Assembly: GCA_903895695.1 (NCBI GenBank)
Contig: CAITUY010000231.1
Span: 1-45,703 of the forward strand
Reading direction: 5' to 3'
DNA from: an uncultured bacterium
GTDB lineage: Bacteria; Verrucomicrobiota; Kiritimatiellia; CAIKKV01; CAITUY01
Length of the DNA: 45,703 nt
Below the pieces are notes generated by a model. The model saw only the letters and a program-made list of their open reading frames with translations, was not told the origin of the DNA and searched no databases. Below, in pieces: positions 15,367 to 24,044 of the stretch. Each line of letters starts with the position of its first letter. Position 1 is the first letter of the stretch. The position numbers and the translations under genes are program-made.

Positions 15367-16866
15367 ATGCCGACACTCGATATTCTGGCAATTTCGGACC
15401 TGCATTTCGTCGACAAGGCGAGTCACGCCTGCCGGCATGCGGACCGTCGCGTGGAGTTGGGCCTGATCCTGTTGCGCAAGGCGTGGCTGCGCCTGGAACA
15501 CTCGGGCGTTCGTCCGGACCTGGTCGTCCTACTGGGTGATGCCGTGGATGATGGTGACGCCGAAGGGGCGGAGCAGGATCTGGAAGCGCTGGCCGGCGCA
15601 CTCCGGGCGTTCGGCGTGCCGTATCTGGCCGTACATGGCAATCATGACGGCCCGACGTCAGTCTATGAGCGCGTGTTTGCCACCGCACCCGGCCTGCACA
15701 CGGTAAACGGCGTGGGCCTGCTGGTCTTCAACGACGCGGTCGGAGCGTCCGACGTCACGACCCGCGCCGAGGCGGACCTGCGGCTTGTGGAGGAGACGTC
15801 CCGGAGCCAACCGGACCTGCCGCTCGTGGCCTTGCAGCACAATCCGCTCTATCCGGCGATCGTCGCAGACTACCCCTACATGCTGACCAATGGCGATGCC
15901 GTTCTGGCCGGCTACGCCCGGGCCGGCGTCGTGGCGGCACTGAGCGGCCATTACCATGCCGGGCAGGGGCCGATTGTTCGCGATGGGGTCACCTACTGCA
16001 CGGTGCCCGCTCTTTGCGAAGCGCCGTTCGCGTTCATGCACGTCCGGATCGAAGGCCGGGAGGTGCGCATGCAGGGGCACGCTCTGCGCCTTGACGGGGA
16101 AGCGGTCACGGATGTGCACTGCCACACGGAGTACGCATACTGCGGGACCTCCGTGGCGGCGGCCCGGTGCCTCGCCGTGTCCGAGGCCCTGGGCGTGGGC
16201 CAGGTGTGCCTGACGGAGCATGCCTTCCAGCTCTACTTCGACGCCGAGGAAGCGTGGAGCTTCCGCTGGCAGACGGAGCCCGACCGGGTCGCCCGCGCCT
16301 GGCGCGAGCGCCAGGGGCGCATGGACGCGTATCGGCGCTTCGTGCGGCCGCTTCGCGGTCCCCGCGTGAGACTTGGACTTGAGGTCGACCTGCTGGCGGA
16401 TGGGCGGCTGCTGCTGGCCCCGGAGGACGCCGCGGACTGGGACTTGCTCGTCGGGGCCATTCATGCCATTCCTGGATTTGTGAAAGGCGCGACCCCGCAG
16501 GCCGAGGCGGAGCGCCTGTTCATGCGGGAGACGGAGCGGCTGCTGAGTCATCGCGTGACCGTGTTGGCTCACCCGTTCCGCTTCTTCCGCCGGGCCGGAC
16601 TGGACGTTCCGGTGCACCTCTATCCGGACGTGGTTGCGCTGCTGGCACGATACGGCGTGGCCGCCGAGATCAACTTTCATATAGACGAACCGGATCCCCG
16701 GTTCTTTCGCGAATGCGTGCGCCGGGGCGTGCGCATCGCCCTGGGGAGCGATTCGCACGACATCGTCGAGACGGGCGAGTTCGCGCCGCATTTGCGCGTG
16801 CTGGAGCAGGCCGGGGTGCGGCGGAGCGACTGGGACCGCGTACTGTTGCGCCTCCCGTCCGGCTGA
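15367..16866 (+). CDS. Calcineurin-like phosphoesterase fused to PHP phosphatase
   Basis: This 499-residue protein has two complete metal-dependent phosphatase domains. Residues 1-240 are calcineurin-like: SDLHF (D11, H13), LGDAVDD (D58), GNHD (91-94), and GHYH (194-197). Residues from about 249 are PHP: DVHCHTEYAYC, LTEHAF (about 283), GLEVD (336), GAIHAIP (363), AHPFR (400) and GSDSHD (459). All usual metal ligands are visible in both halves. PHP domains act as histidinol-phosphate or nucleotide phosphatases, so it may carry out two steps on one substrate. There is no signal peptide. The substrate is unknown. Confidence 0.8.
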   Translation: MPTLDILAISDLHFVDKASHACRHADRRVELGLILLRKAWLRLEHSGVRPDLVVLLGDAVDDGDAEGAEQDLEALAGALRAFGVPYLAVHGNHDGPTSVYERVFATAPGLHTVNGVGLLVFNDAVGASDVTTRAEADLRLVEETSRSQPDLPLVALQHNPLYPAIVADYPYMLTNGDAVLAGYARAGVVAALSGHYHAGQGPIVRDGVTYCTVPALCEAPFAFMHVRIEGREVRMQGHALRLDGEAVTDVHCHTEYAYCGTSVAAARCLAVSEALGVGQVCLTEHAFQLYFDAEEAWSFRWQTEPDRVARAWRERQGRMDAYRRFVRPLRGPRVRLGLEVDLLADGRLLLAPEDAADWDLLVGAIHAIPGFVKGATPQAEAERLFMRETERLLSHRVTVLAHPFRFFRRAGLDVPVHLYPDVVALLARYGVAAEINFHIDEPDPRFFRECVRRGVRIALGSDSHDIVETGEFAPHLRVLEQAGVRRSDWDRVLLRLPSG

Positions 16867-16902
16867 AGGCGCGCCCAACGGGTCCACGCGACGGCGCAGG
16901 CC

Positions 16903-16944
16903 TTGACGACGCCGGCTCGCAGTCTGTATAGCAATTCCATACAG
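16903..16944 (+). promoter_or_regulatory. Putative promoter with CTGTAT-9-ATACAG palindrome
   Basis: TTGACG (16903-16908) and TATAGC (16927-16932) are 18 bases apart. The inverted repeat CTGTAT/ATACAG (16924-16944) covers the -10 and start region, so a repressor could act here. This places the start of transcription downstream of any in-frame TTG in the promoter and supports the ATG at 17008 as the esterase start. Confidence 0.5.
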
Positions 16945-17007
16945 CACGGAGAACGCTTGGAGACTACTGTCTGCGCCACGGTCGCCGGTGGAGGCGAGGG
17001 GATAACT

Positions 17008-18138
17008 ATGGAACAGAGTGTTGAACTGCCGGATCCGTTCCGGCTTGAGAGTGGCAACCGGGTCCGCTCGGGTGCGGACTGGCAACGCCGCAGACGGGAA
17101 ATGCGCGACCTGATCGTTGATATCGAGTACGGCGGGCTTCCGCCTGTGCCGCAGAAGACGTGGCTGGAGGAGTTGGACACGAGCGCGCTGCAGGCGCGGG
17201 GTGGTGCGAAGCGTGTCTCCTGTCGGGTGGCCACAGGCCCGGATCGTCCTTTCTCTTTCATGCTGAACTTGCTCGTGCCGCCGGGCAGTGGTCCTTTCCC
17301 TGTCGTGCTGAACGGCGACGCGTGCTGGCAGTATGTAACCGAGGCGGTGGCGGCAGAGGTGCTTCGACGCGGCAACATTCTCGCCCAGTTCGACCGCGTC
17401 GAGATCGTCCCCGATACGTGCCGTTCCGAGCTTGCAGAGGGATTGTATCGAGTCTACCCGGACGCCGGCTTTGGCGCACTGGCGGCCTGGGCCTGGGGCT
17501 ATCACCGCTGCATCGATGCACTCGTCAGCCTGGACTTCGTGGACGCCTCCCGGATTGCCGTTGTCGGCCATTCCCGTGGCGGCAAGACCACTCTGCTGGC
17601 CGGCGCCACCGACGAGCGGATCGCGCTCACCTGTGCCAACGATTCGGGAGCCGGAGGGGCCGGCAGTTTCTGGCTGCAGGCGCCCCAGTCCGAGACGCTC
17701 GCCGATCTGATCCGCGTCTTTCCCTACTGGTTCGGGCCACGCATGAAGGATTTCGTCGACAGGGAGAGGGAACTCCTTTTCGATCAGCATTTTCTCAAGG
17801 CGCTCGTCGCCCCCCGGCCCCTATTGACCACGGAAGCGCTGGGTGACCTATGGGCGAACCCTACGGGAACCTGGCAGACGTATCTGGCGGCCAGGGAAGC
17901 CTATCGCTTCCTTGGCGCCGGGAAATGCATCGGCATCTGGTTCCGGGAGGGGCCGCATTACCACGGCGAGAGCGACTGGAATGCCTTTCTCGATTTCATG
18001 GACTGGCAGTTGCGCGGACAGGAACCCGCGCAGCGTTTTGATACCAACCCGTACCCCGGGCTGCGCCCCGCCTTTACGTGGTCGGCGCCGGGGCCGGACG
18101 CCGCGGACCGTGACGAATCCTCAGGGGAAACGACATGA
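17008..18138 (+). CDS. CE15-like alpha/beta-hydrolase (glucuronoyl esterase type)
   Basis: This 376-residue protein has the serine-hydrolase nucleophile motif AVVGHSRGGKTTLLAGA with Ser189, followed by CANDSGAGGAG and the His-bearing EGPHYHGESDWNAF near residue 315. The order and the GHSR-x-GK motif match carbohydrate esterase family 15, which cleaves glucuronate-lignin esters, and related acetyl-xylan esterases. There is no signal peptide, unlike secreted CE15 enzymes, so it may act on an imported fragment. GAGGGG precedes the ATG. Its stop overlaps the ABC ATPase start by ATGA, so the genes are coupled. Confidence 0.75.
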   Translation: MEQSVELPDPFRLESGNRVRSGADWQRRRREMRDLIVDIEYGGLPPVPQKTWLEELDTSALQARGGAKRVSCRVATGPDRPFSFMLNLLVPPGSGPFPVVLNGDACWQYVTEAVAAEVLRRGNILAQFDRVEIVPDTCRSELAEGLYRVYPDAGFGALAAWAWGYHRCIDALVSLDFVDASRIAVVGHSRGGKTTLLAGATDERIALTCANDSGAGGAGSFWLQAPQSETLADLIRVFPYWFGPRMKDFVDRERELLFDQHFLKALVAPRPLLTTEALGDLWANPTGTWQTYLAAREAYRFLGAGKCIGIWFREGPHYHGESDWNAFLDFMDWQLRGQEPAQRFDTNPYPGLRPAFTWSAPGPDAADRDESSGETT

Positions 18139-18842
18139 CCTCAGAAAACGCGGCAGTTGAGGCGATCGATTTGGTTAAGCGATACGGCGCGGGCGGGGCT
18201 GCTCCCGTCACGGTGCTGAACCACGTGTCGCTGGCCGTGGAGCGCGGCGAATCCGTGGCGATCGTCGGGCCCTCGGGCTCGGGGAAGAGCACCCTGCTGA
18301 ACATTCTCGGGAGCCTGGACCGAGCCGACAGCGGCGCCGTGGCGGTGAACGGGGTCGCGTTCGAAGGCCTGGACGAGCGGCGGCTGGCCGCCGTCCGGGC
18401 GCGGGAGATCGGGTTCGTGTTCCAACTGCATCATTTGCTGCCGCAGTGCACGGTGATGGAGAACGTGCTGGTCCCGACGTTGGTCCTGGAGCCGTCGCTG
18501 CGCCCCGCCGCCCGGGATCGGGCGCAGCACCTGCTGGAGCGCGTGGGCCTGGCCGGCAGGATACGGTCGCGGCCGGGCGAACTATCGGGCGGCGAGCGGC
18601 AGCGGGTCGCGGTGGTGCGCGCGCTCGTGAACGGACCGGGCCTTCTGCTGGCCGACGAGCCGACCGGGGCGCTGGACGAGGCCTCGGCCGCCGCCTTGGT
18701 GGACCTGCTCGTTGAGCTTAACCGGGAAACGCAGATGGCCCTGGTGATGGTTACGCACGCCGCGGCGCTGGCGCGGCGGCTGCAGCGCGTGCTGCGCCTG
18801 GCCCATGGCGGGCTGGCTCCCTGGCAGGATCCCGGAACATGA
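18135..18842 (+). CDS. ABC transporter ATPase, LolD/MacB type
   Basis: This 235-residue ATPase has Walker A (VGPSGSGKSTLLNILG), the Q-loop in GFVFQLHHLLPQCTVMENV, the ABC signature LSGGERQRVAVVRAL, and Walker B LLLADEPTGALDE. The HHLLPQ segment and the small size match the LolD/MacB/FtsE class, which powers FtsX-fold permeases rather than importers. It overlaps the preceding esterase gene by ATGA and the following permease gene by ATGA, so the three are translated together. Substrates of this class include lipoproteins, peptides and macrolides. Confidence 0.92.
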   Translation: MTSENAAVEAIDLVKRYGAGGAAPVTVLNHVSLAVERGESVAIVGPSGSGKSTLLNILGSLDRADSGAVAVNGVAFEGLDERRLAAVRAREIGFVFQLHHLLPQCTVMENVLVPTLVLEPSLRPAARDRAQHLLERVGLAGRIRSRPGELSGGERQRVAVVRALVNGPGLLLADEPTGALDEASAAALVDLLVELNRETQMALVMVTHAAALARRLQRVLRLAHGGLAPWQDPGT

Positions 18843-21800
18843 CGACGCTGCGTCTGTTGTTCCGTTCGCTCGCGTTTTACCGGCGCGAACATGTGCTGAC
18901 AGCCCTGGCCACGGCTGTCGCGGCGGCCGTGCTGACGGGCGCTTTGGTTGTCGGCGATTCTTTGATGGCCACGCTGGCCGATCTCGCGGTGTCCCGCCTC
19001 GGGCAGGTTCGCGTTGCGATCGAGTCGGGTGATCGGCTGTTCGGGGAACGGCTGGTCGGCGAGTTGCGGCAGCGTGTCGCGCCGGACCCGGTGGCGGGCG
19101 TGCTGGCCTTGGCCGGCACCGCGGAGAACGACACGGGGACGATCCGGGCCGGACGCGTCCAAGTGCTGGGCGTCGACGAATCTTTCGCGTCCATGGCCCG
19201 GGAGCCCGACGAACTGGCCTGGGAGGGGGGCGTTTTTGTCAGCCCGGCGCTGGCCAGCCGGCTCGGCGTCCGCGCGGGCGAGGAAATCCTGGTGCGCGTG
19301 GAGAAGCCGGGCCGCGTCTCGCGCGACATGGCGCTGGCCGTTGGCAACGATTCAGCCGTGGCGACGCGCGAACGGGTGCGCGGGGTTCTGCCCGACGAAG
19401 CCGGCGGGCGGTTCAGTTTGCGCAACAGCCAGGCCGCTCCTCTCAACGTCTACATGCCGTTGAGCCGGCTGCAGGAATTGGCGGGCGCGGCCGGCTGGGT
19501 CAACATGGTCCTGTCGTCGTCGGCCGGGCGCGGCCCGGCGGCCCTTGACGCCATCGTGCGCGACGCGTGGCGGTTAACCGACATCGGGCTTGAGGTGTGG
19601 GAGGTGCCGGAGCGCGACACGGTCGAGTTGAACAGCCGCAACGTGTTCCTGGAGGATGCGGTGGGCCGGGCGGCCCTCGCCCTAGCACCCACCGGAACGG
19701 CTGTCTTCGCCTATATGGTCAATGCCATCGAGCACGGCGACAAGACCACGCCTTACTCGTTCATCTGCGGGGCCGGCGCGCCGCTGCCGGGCGTGGGCGC
19801 CGTCACCAATGGCTTGGTGGCCACGGACTGGCTGGCTGACGACCTGGCGTTGACCAACGGCGCGTCGGTGCGCCTGCGTTACTTCGTGATGGGGCCGGAC
19901 CGTTCGTTGATCGAAAGCTCCGCCGTTGTGCAGGTCGATCGCATCGTGCCCCTGGCCGGCGCGGCCGATGCAACCCTGATGCCAAGTATTCCCGGCGTGT
20001 CCGGGTCGGCCGATTGCCGGGACTGGCAGTCGGGGGTGCCGGTCGACATGCGGCGGATTCGTCCCAAGGATGAAGCCTATTGGAGCCAATGGCGGGGGAC
20101 GCCGAAAGCCTATCTGCCCCTGGACCTGGCCCAATCGCTGTGGTCGACCCCGTGGGGCCGCCTGACGGCCGTGCGGTGGCCATCGTCCGTGGCCCCTGCC
20201 ACCGTGGAGCGCGATTTGAGGCAGCGGTTGGTCCCGGCCGACTTCGGTCTGGCCTTTCGCGACGTCGCCGCCGAGGCGCGTCAATCGGTGGCGGCGGCCA
20301 TGGACTTCCGGCAACTCTTCCTGGGTTTGAGCCTGTTCCTGATCGTCTCAGCGTTCCTGCTGGTCGGGCTGTTGTTCCGCCTGACCTTGGAGCGACGGCA
20401 GGCGCAGGCCGGGGTACTGATGGCGTTGGGGGCCGACCGGGTCCTGCGCCGCTGGCTGATGTTGGAGGCCTTGGCCGTGGCATCGACCGGCGCCCTGGTG
20501 GGCGTGGTGGGCGGTGTGGACTACGCGCGGGCCATGATGTGGGGCCTGTCGGGCGCCTGGCGGGGTTCCGTGGCTGGCCTGGGGGCGAGGTTGACCCTTA
20601 ACCCGGCTACGCTGGTGACGGCCTGGTTCGTCACCGTGCTGCTGGCGGCCGCGGTCATGGCCGCCGGCATCCGGGCCCTGCGGCGTCGGCGGGTTCAGGC
20701 TGTGCTGGCCGGCCGGCAGGACGAATCGGAAGCAAGGGCTGGCGGCCGGCGTTGGGGCCTGACGGCCCTCGTGGCGGGGGGGCTGGCGCTGGCACTTTGG
20801 ATCCCGGCCTGGCTGGTCAACGAACGCAGCCGGGCTGGGCTGTTCTTCGGCGTCGGTGCCCTGCTGCTCGTCGGCGCGTGCGCGGGGCTGGGGTGGTTGT
20901 TGCAGCGCGCGGACCGGTGTCGGGAGCCCCGGCTGACCATCTTCGGCCTGGGTCTCCGGGAGGCCGGGCGCCAGCCGGTGCGCAGCGTTCTGGTGAGCGC
21001 CCTGATGGCGGCCGCCATGTTCCTGCTGGTGACGGTGGCCGTCAGCGAACCGCCGCGCCAGGCGCGCTTCGCGCGGGACTCCGGGTCCGGCGGCTTCGCG
21101 TGGCTGGCCGAGAGCGCGTTGCCGGTTCACGCCGACTTGAATGACACCGGGGCGCAACGCCAGTTCGGGCTGGCGCCTGAGGAATTGCGCGGCGTCTCGT
21201 TCGTGGGGTTGCGTCTCCATGCCGCCGACGATGCCAGTTGTCTCAATCTCAACCGCGCCCAGCAGCCGCAGATCGCGGGCGTCGAGGCCCGGGCGCTCGC
21301 GGCGCGCGGCTCCTTTCGGTTCGTCCGAACGGACCTGGACCCGCATCCGACGGCGGCGGCCGGCTGGGAGCGTTTGCTGACGGTGGAATGGGGGCCCGAC
21401 GTGGTTCCGGCCGTGACGGACGAAGCCACCCTGGTCTGGGGTCTAGGGCTTGGCGTAGGCGACGAACTGCCCTATGTCGATGGGCGCGGTCGCACGTTCC
21501 GGTTGCGGTTTGTCGGCATGCTGGAGTCCTCGGTACTGCAGGGCACGGTGATCGTGGCCGACACGCGCTTTGCGGGGCGTTTCCCGGGCGACACGGGTTA
21601 CAAGGCGTGGTTGGTCGACGCGCCACCCGCCCGGGCGGACGCTGTCGGGGCCGCGTTGACCCGCTCGTTCCGCCGCGAGGGCATGGCCTGCGAGTCGACC
21701 GTGGACCGGCTCGGCGAGTTCGACGCGGTTACAAAGGCGTATCTGGCGATGTTCCGCACGCTGGGCGGGCTGGGGGTCGTACTGGGCGTGGCGGGGCTGG

Positions 21801-22117
21801 CGGTCATCCTGGCTCGGCATGTCGTGGAGCGCCGCGGCGCCCTGGCGTTGTTGCGGGCCGTGGGATTCGGGCGGACGCGCGTGGTGGGCTTGCTCGTCAG
21901 CGAACCCATGTGGCTGTTGGCGGCGGGTCTGCTGGGCGGGGGGGTTGCCGCTGCGATCGCCGTGCTGCCGTCGCTCGGCCATGCGGCGGGGGTCAGCGCC
22001 TTGGGTGCCTGCCTGGCGTGGGCGGCCGTCGTGGCGGCGTGCGGGCTGGCCGCCACCTGGGTGGCGGCCCGGCGCGTCACTCGGGGGCAACCTTTCGATG
22101 CCTTGCGCGACGAGTGA
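18839..22117 (+). CDS. FtsX/MacB-type ABC transporter permease (large)
   Basis: At 1092 residues this is longer than the usual 400-850 for this class. A first membrane helix lies near residues 18-40, then a large extracytoplasmic domain to about 490. Helices follow near 493-520, 591-613, 640-660, 668-690 and 716-736, then a second extracytoplasmic domain to about 965, and final helices near 970-995, 1021-1045 and 1055-1080. Two FtsX-like units with a hydrophobic middle fit the duplicated DUF214 permease layout. It works with the ATPase encoded just before it, probably moving a lipid-linked or periplasmic substrate. It has no signal peptide. Confidence 0.85.
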   Translation: MTTLRLLFRSLAFYRREHVLTALATAVAAAVLTGALVVGDSLMATLADLAVSRLGQVRVAIESGDRLFGERLVGELRQRVAPDPVAGVLALAGTAENDTGTIRAGRVQVLGVDESFASMAREPDELAWEGGVFVSPALASRLGVRAGEEILVRVEKPGRVSRDMALAVGNDSAVATRERVRGVLPDEAGGRFSLRNSQAAPLNVYMPLSRLQELAGAAGWVNMVLSSSAGRGPAALDAIVRDAWRLTDIGLEVWEVPERDTVELNSRNVFLEDAVGRAALALAPTGTAVFAYMVNAIEHGDKTTPYSFICGAGAPLPGVGAVTNGLVATDWLADDLALTNGASVRLRYFVMGPDRSLIESSAVVQVDRIVPLAGAADATLMPSIPGVSGSADCRDWQSGVPVDMRRIRPKDEAYWSQWRGTPKAYLPLDLAQSLWSTPWGRLTAVRWPSSVAPATVERDLRQRLVPADFGLAFRDVAAEARQSVAAAMDFRQLFLGLSLFLIVSAFLLVGLLFRLTLERRQAQAGVLMALGADRVLRRWLMLEALAVASTGALVGVVGGVDYARAMMWGLSGAWRGSVAGLGARLTLNPATLVTAWFVTVLLAAAVMAAGIRALRRRRVQAVLAGRQDESEARAGGRRWGLTALVAGGLALALWIPAWLVNERSRAGLFFGVGALLLVGACAGLGWLLQRADRCREPRLTIFGLGLREAGRQPVRSVLVSALMAAAMFLLVTVAVSEPPRQARFARDSGSGGFAWLAESALPVHADLNDTGAQRQFGLAPEELRGVSFVGLRLHAADDASCLNLNRAQQPQIAGVEARALAARGSFRFVRTDLDPHPTAAAGWERLLTVEWGPDVVPAVTDEATLVWGLGLGVGDELPYVDGRGRTFRLRFVGMLESSVLQGTVIVADTRFAGRFPGDTGYKAWLVDAPPARADAVGAALTRSFRREGMACESTVDRLGEFDAVTKAYLAMFRTLGGLGVVLGVAGLAVILARHVVERRGALALLRAVGFGRTRVVGLLVSEPMWLLAAGLLGGGVAAAIAVLPSLGHAAGVSALGACLAWAAVVAACGLAATWVAARRVTRGQPFDALRDE

Positions 22118-22131
22118 TGCGGCAACCTTCC

Positions 22132-22160
22132 TTGACGCCTTCCGCGGCCTTGCCTACAGT
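22132..22160 (+). promoter_or_regulatory. Promoter TTGACG-17-TACAGT
   Basis: TTGACG at 22132-22137 and TACAGT at 22155-22160 have the ideal 17-base spacing and lie 30 bases before the LptF/LptG-type gene. This gives that gene its own transcription start apart from the FtsX operon. Confidence 0.6.
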
Positions 22161-22189
22161 GCCTTCTTTCACCCTACGAACGCATACTC

Positions 22190-23305
22190 ATGTTCAGAAT
22201 CATCGATCGCTATGTGCTGAGGCAGTACCTGTTGCCTTTCGGGTATATTCTGACCGCGTTCTCGCTCATGTACGTGATTCTGGACCTTTTCGACCGGTTT
22301 CCGGATTTCGTCCAGAATCATGTGCCCTTCCTCCAGGTCCTCACGTTCTACGGGTACTATCTGTTCGCGGTCAACGGCTTCGTGCCCTTCATCGTGGTCG
22401 TGATGCCCATCGCGCTGCTGCTGGCGGCGCTCTATACGCTGACGCTCTTTGCACGGCATAACGAACTCACGGCCATGCTGGCCAGCGGCGTCAGCATCCG
22501 GCGGCTTATGGTCCCCTTCATGATCGTCGGGTTCTTCGCCAGTGTGTTCTGCGCGGTCAGCCAGGAGACCGTCGGACCCAAGGCCACCCGGTGGAAATCG
22601 GCCTTCGAGCGCCAGTTGGGCCATCATTCGGATGAGCCGGACGTGGTGCACGACTACTTCTATCACACGGGGGCCTCGCGCCGGCAGTGGCAGATCAAGG
22701 AATTCAGCACCCGTCAGCCCGGCAAGCCACTGGGCATCAAGGTCAACCAGGAGCGCGAGGATGGGAGTCTGGCCATCGAATATACGGCGGAGCGGGCGGA
22801 ATACCTCGACGGGCGCTGGTGGTTCTACGGGCTCCAGCAGCGCACGTATAACGAACTTGGCGATCCGCTCGGGCCGATCACACCACCGTTGGAGACGCCG
22901 ATCGAAATGTCGGAGTTCACCGAGTCGCCTAAGGACTTCCTAAGCGAACTGCAGAAGACGGATTTTCTTTCGTCCTTCGAGATGATCCAGTTCCTGAAGA
23001 GCCGGCCCAACCTCAAGGGACTGGGCCGGGCGCGCCGCGAGGTCGATATTCATGCGCGGCTGGCCATGCCGTGGTCGTGCATGGTGATGATCCTGCTCAG
23101 CCTGCCGGCCACCGCGGGCGGCGTCCGGCGTCCGGCCATGCGGAGCGTGGCGTTCGGCCTGGTGGCGCTGTTCGGGTTCTATATCCTGATCAACGTTGGT
23201 CTCTTCCTGGGCAAACGCGGCCTCATCGAACCGTGGATCGCGGGCTGGCTGCCGAACCTGGTGTTCATTGCCGTTGGCGGCGTGCTTACCTGGCGCCTGC
23301 GGTAA
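22190..23305 (+). CDS. LptF/LptG family permease (YjgP/YjgQ)
   Basis: This 371-residue protein starts MFRIIDRYVLRQYLLPFGY, a signature of LptF/LptG. It has three N-terminal membrane helices, the conserved ARHNELTAMLASGVSIRRL loop (the coupling helix to LptB), a periplasmic jellyroll-like region (about 120-260), and three C-terminal helices. LptF and LptG form the inner-membrane exporter of lipopolysaccharide with the ATPase LptB. Only one of the pair is here. It overlaps the TVP38-type gene at the 3' ends by 20 bases, convergently. Lpt genes indicate an outer membrane with LPS-like lipid. Confidence 0.88.
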   Translation: MFRIIDRYVLRQYLLPFGYILTAFSLMYVILDLFDRFPDFVQNHVPFLQVLTFYGYYLFAVNGFVPFIVVVMPIALLLAALYTLTLFARHNELTAMLASGVSIRRLMVPFMIVGFFASVFCAVSQETVGPKATRWKSAFERQLGHHSDEPDVVHDYFYHTGASRRQWQIKEFSTRQPGKPLGIKVNQEREDGSLAIEYTAERAEYLDGRWWFYGLQQRTYNELGDPLGPITPPLETPIEMSEFTESPKDFLSELQKTDFLSSFEMIQFLKSRPNLKGLGRARREVDIHARLAMPWSCMVMILLSLPATAGGVRRPAMRSVAFGLVALFGFYILINVGLFLGKRGLIEPWIAGWLPNLVFIAVGGVLTWRLR

Positions 23306-24044
23306 GGCGTCGGCGCAGGTACCAGGCGATCGCGGAGACGCCGCCCAATCCCAGCATTGCCAGCGAGATCTGGCTTAACGCGTGAGCGAGCGACTGTTTG
23401 CCGATGCCGCTGCCGATCAAGGCCACCCAGGCGGCACTGGGCAGGTAGCCCAGGAACGAACCCACCAGGAAGACGCGGTGCCGCACGGGCGTCAGCCCGA
23501 GCACCAGGTTCGGCACAATGCCGATGATCGGGAGCTGCCTTACCAGGAACACGCTGAACAGCGAGGGATGCTTCAGGAGTTTGTTCAATTTTCCGTCCTG
23601 GGCGACGCGCTTGCGAACCCAGTCCCGGCCGCCCCACCGCGCAAATACGAAGGTTGCGTAGGACCCGAATAGGGCTGCAAACTGGCCGAGGAGGAAGCCC
23701 TGCAGGAAGCCGAACAGCATCCCCCCGAGCGCGCAGAGGGGCAGGCGTGGCACGCCGACCGCTATGAGAACGGTCGTAAGCCCTAGGAATGCCATCGGCG
23801 CCCACATGCCCGTTTCCTGGATCTTGTCCCTGAACGCGTACAGGTCCGTGGCGTAATGCTTGAGGGGCGTCAGATGGAAGAGGGCCAGGCAGACCGCCAC
23901 CACGAGCGCCATGACGATGAAGCGAAGCCCCGACGACTTCGTCGATTCGGCCGCTTCCGTTTCCAGCTCGACCGGCGCGGGCTCGACGACGTCGACCTCG
24001 GGCAGGGACTCGTCAGTTGGCGTGTTTGGTTCCAGTGGCTTCAT
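23286..24044 (-). CDS. TVP38/TMEM64 (SNARE-associated/DedA-type) membrane protein
   Basis: This 252-residue protein has an acidic N-terminal tail of about 40 residues, then several membrane helices. The conserved core GALGGMLFGFLQGFLLG-like segment (LCALGGMLFGFLQGFLLGQF), the re-entrant FARWGGRDWVRKRV and FLVRQLPIIGIVPNLVLGL match TVP38/TMEM64 proteins. These act in membrane lipid handling, probably as scramblases or proton-coupled transporters. Its start overlaps the 3' end of the PAP2-ArnT gene by 32 bases on the same strand, so the two are translationally linked, consistent with shared undecaprenyl-phosphate or lipid-carrier work. Confidence 0.82.
   Translation of the reverse strand: MKPLEPNTPTDESLPEVDVVEPAPVELETEAAESTKSSGLRFIVMALVVAVCLALFHLTPLKHYATDLYAFRDKIQETGMWAPMAFLGLTTVLIAVGVPRLPLCALGGMLFGFLQGFLLGQFAALFGSYATFVFARWGGRDWVRKRVAQDGKLNKLLKHPSLFSVFLVRQLPIIGIVPNLVLGLTPVRHRVFLVGSFLGYLPSAAWVALIGSGIGKQSLAHALSQISLAMLGLGGVSAIAWYLRRRLTAGAR

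Noticed and set aside
16924..16944. A LexA-like CTGT...ACAG box.
   Set aside because: The spacing is CTGT-N13-ACAG, not the N8 of the enterobacterial box; it is kept only as a general palindrome.
16903..17007. An upstream TTG start for the esterase adding 35 residues.
   Set aside because: The TTG is the -35 hexamer of a good promoter, and the added residues do not look like a signal peptide.
15658..17790. A 710-residue open frame on the minus strand.
   Set aside because: It runs across two clear genes (calcineurin-PHP and esterase) and the promoter between them; its product has no domain.
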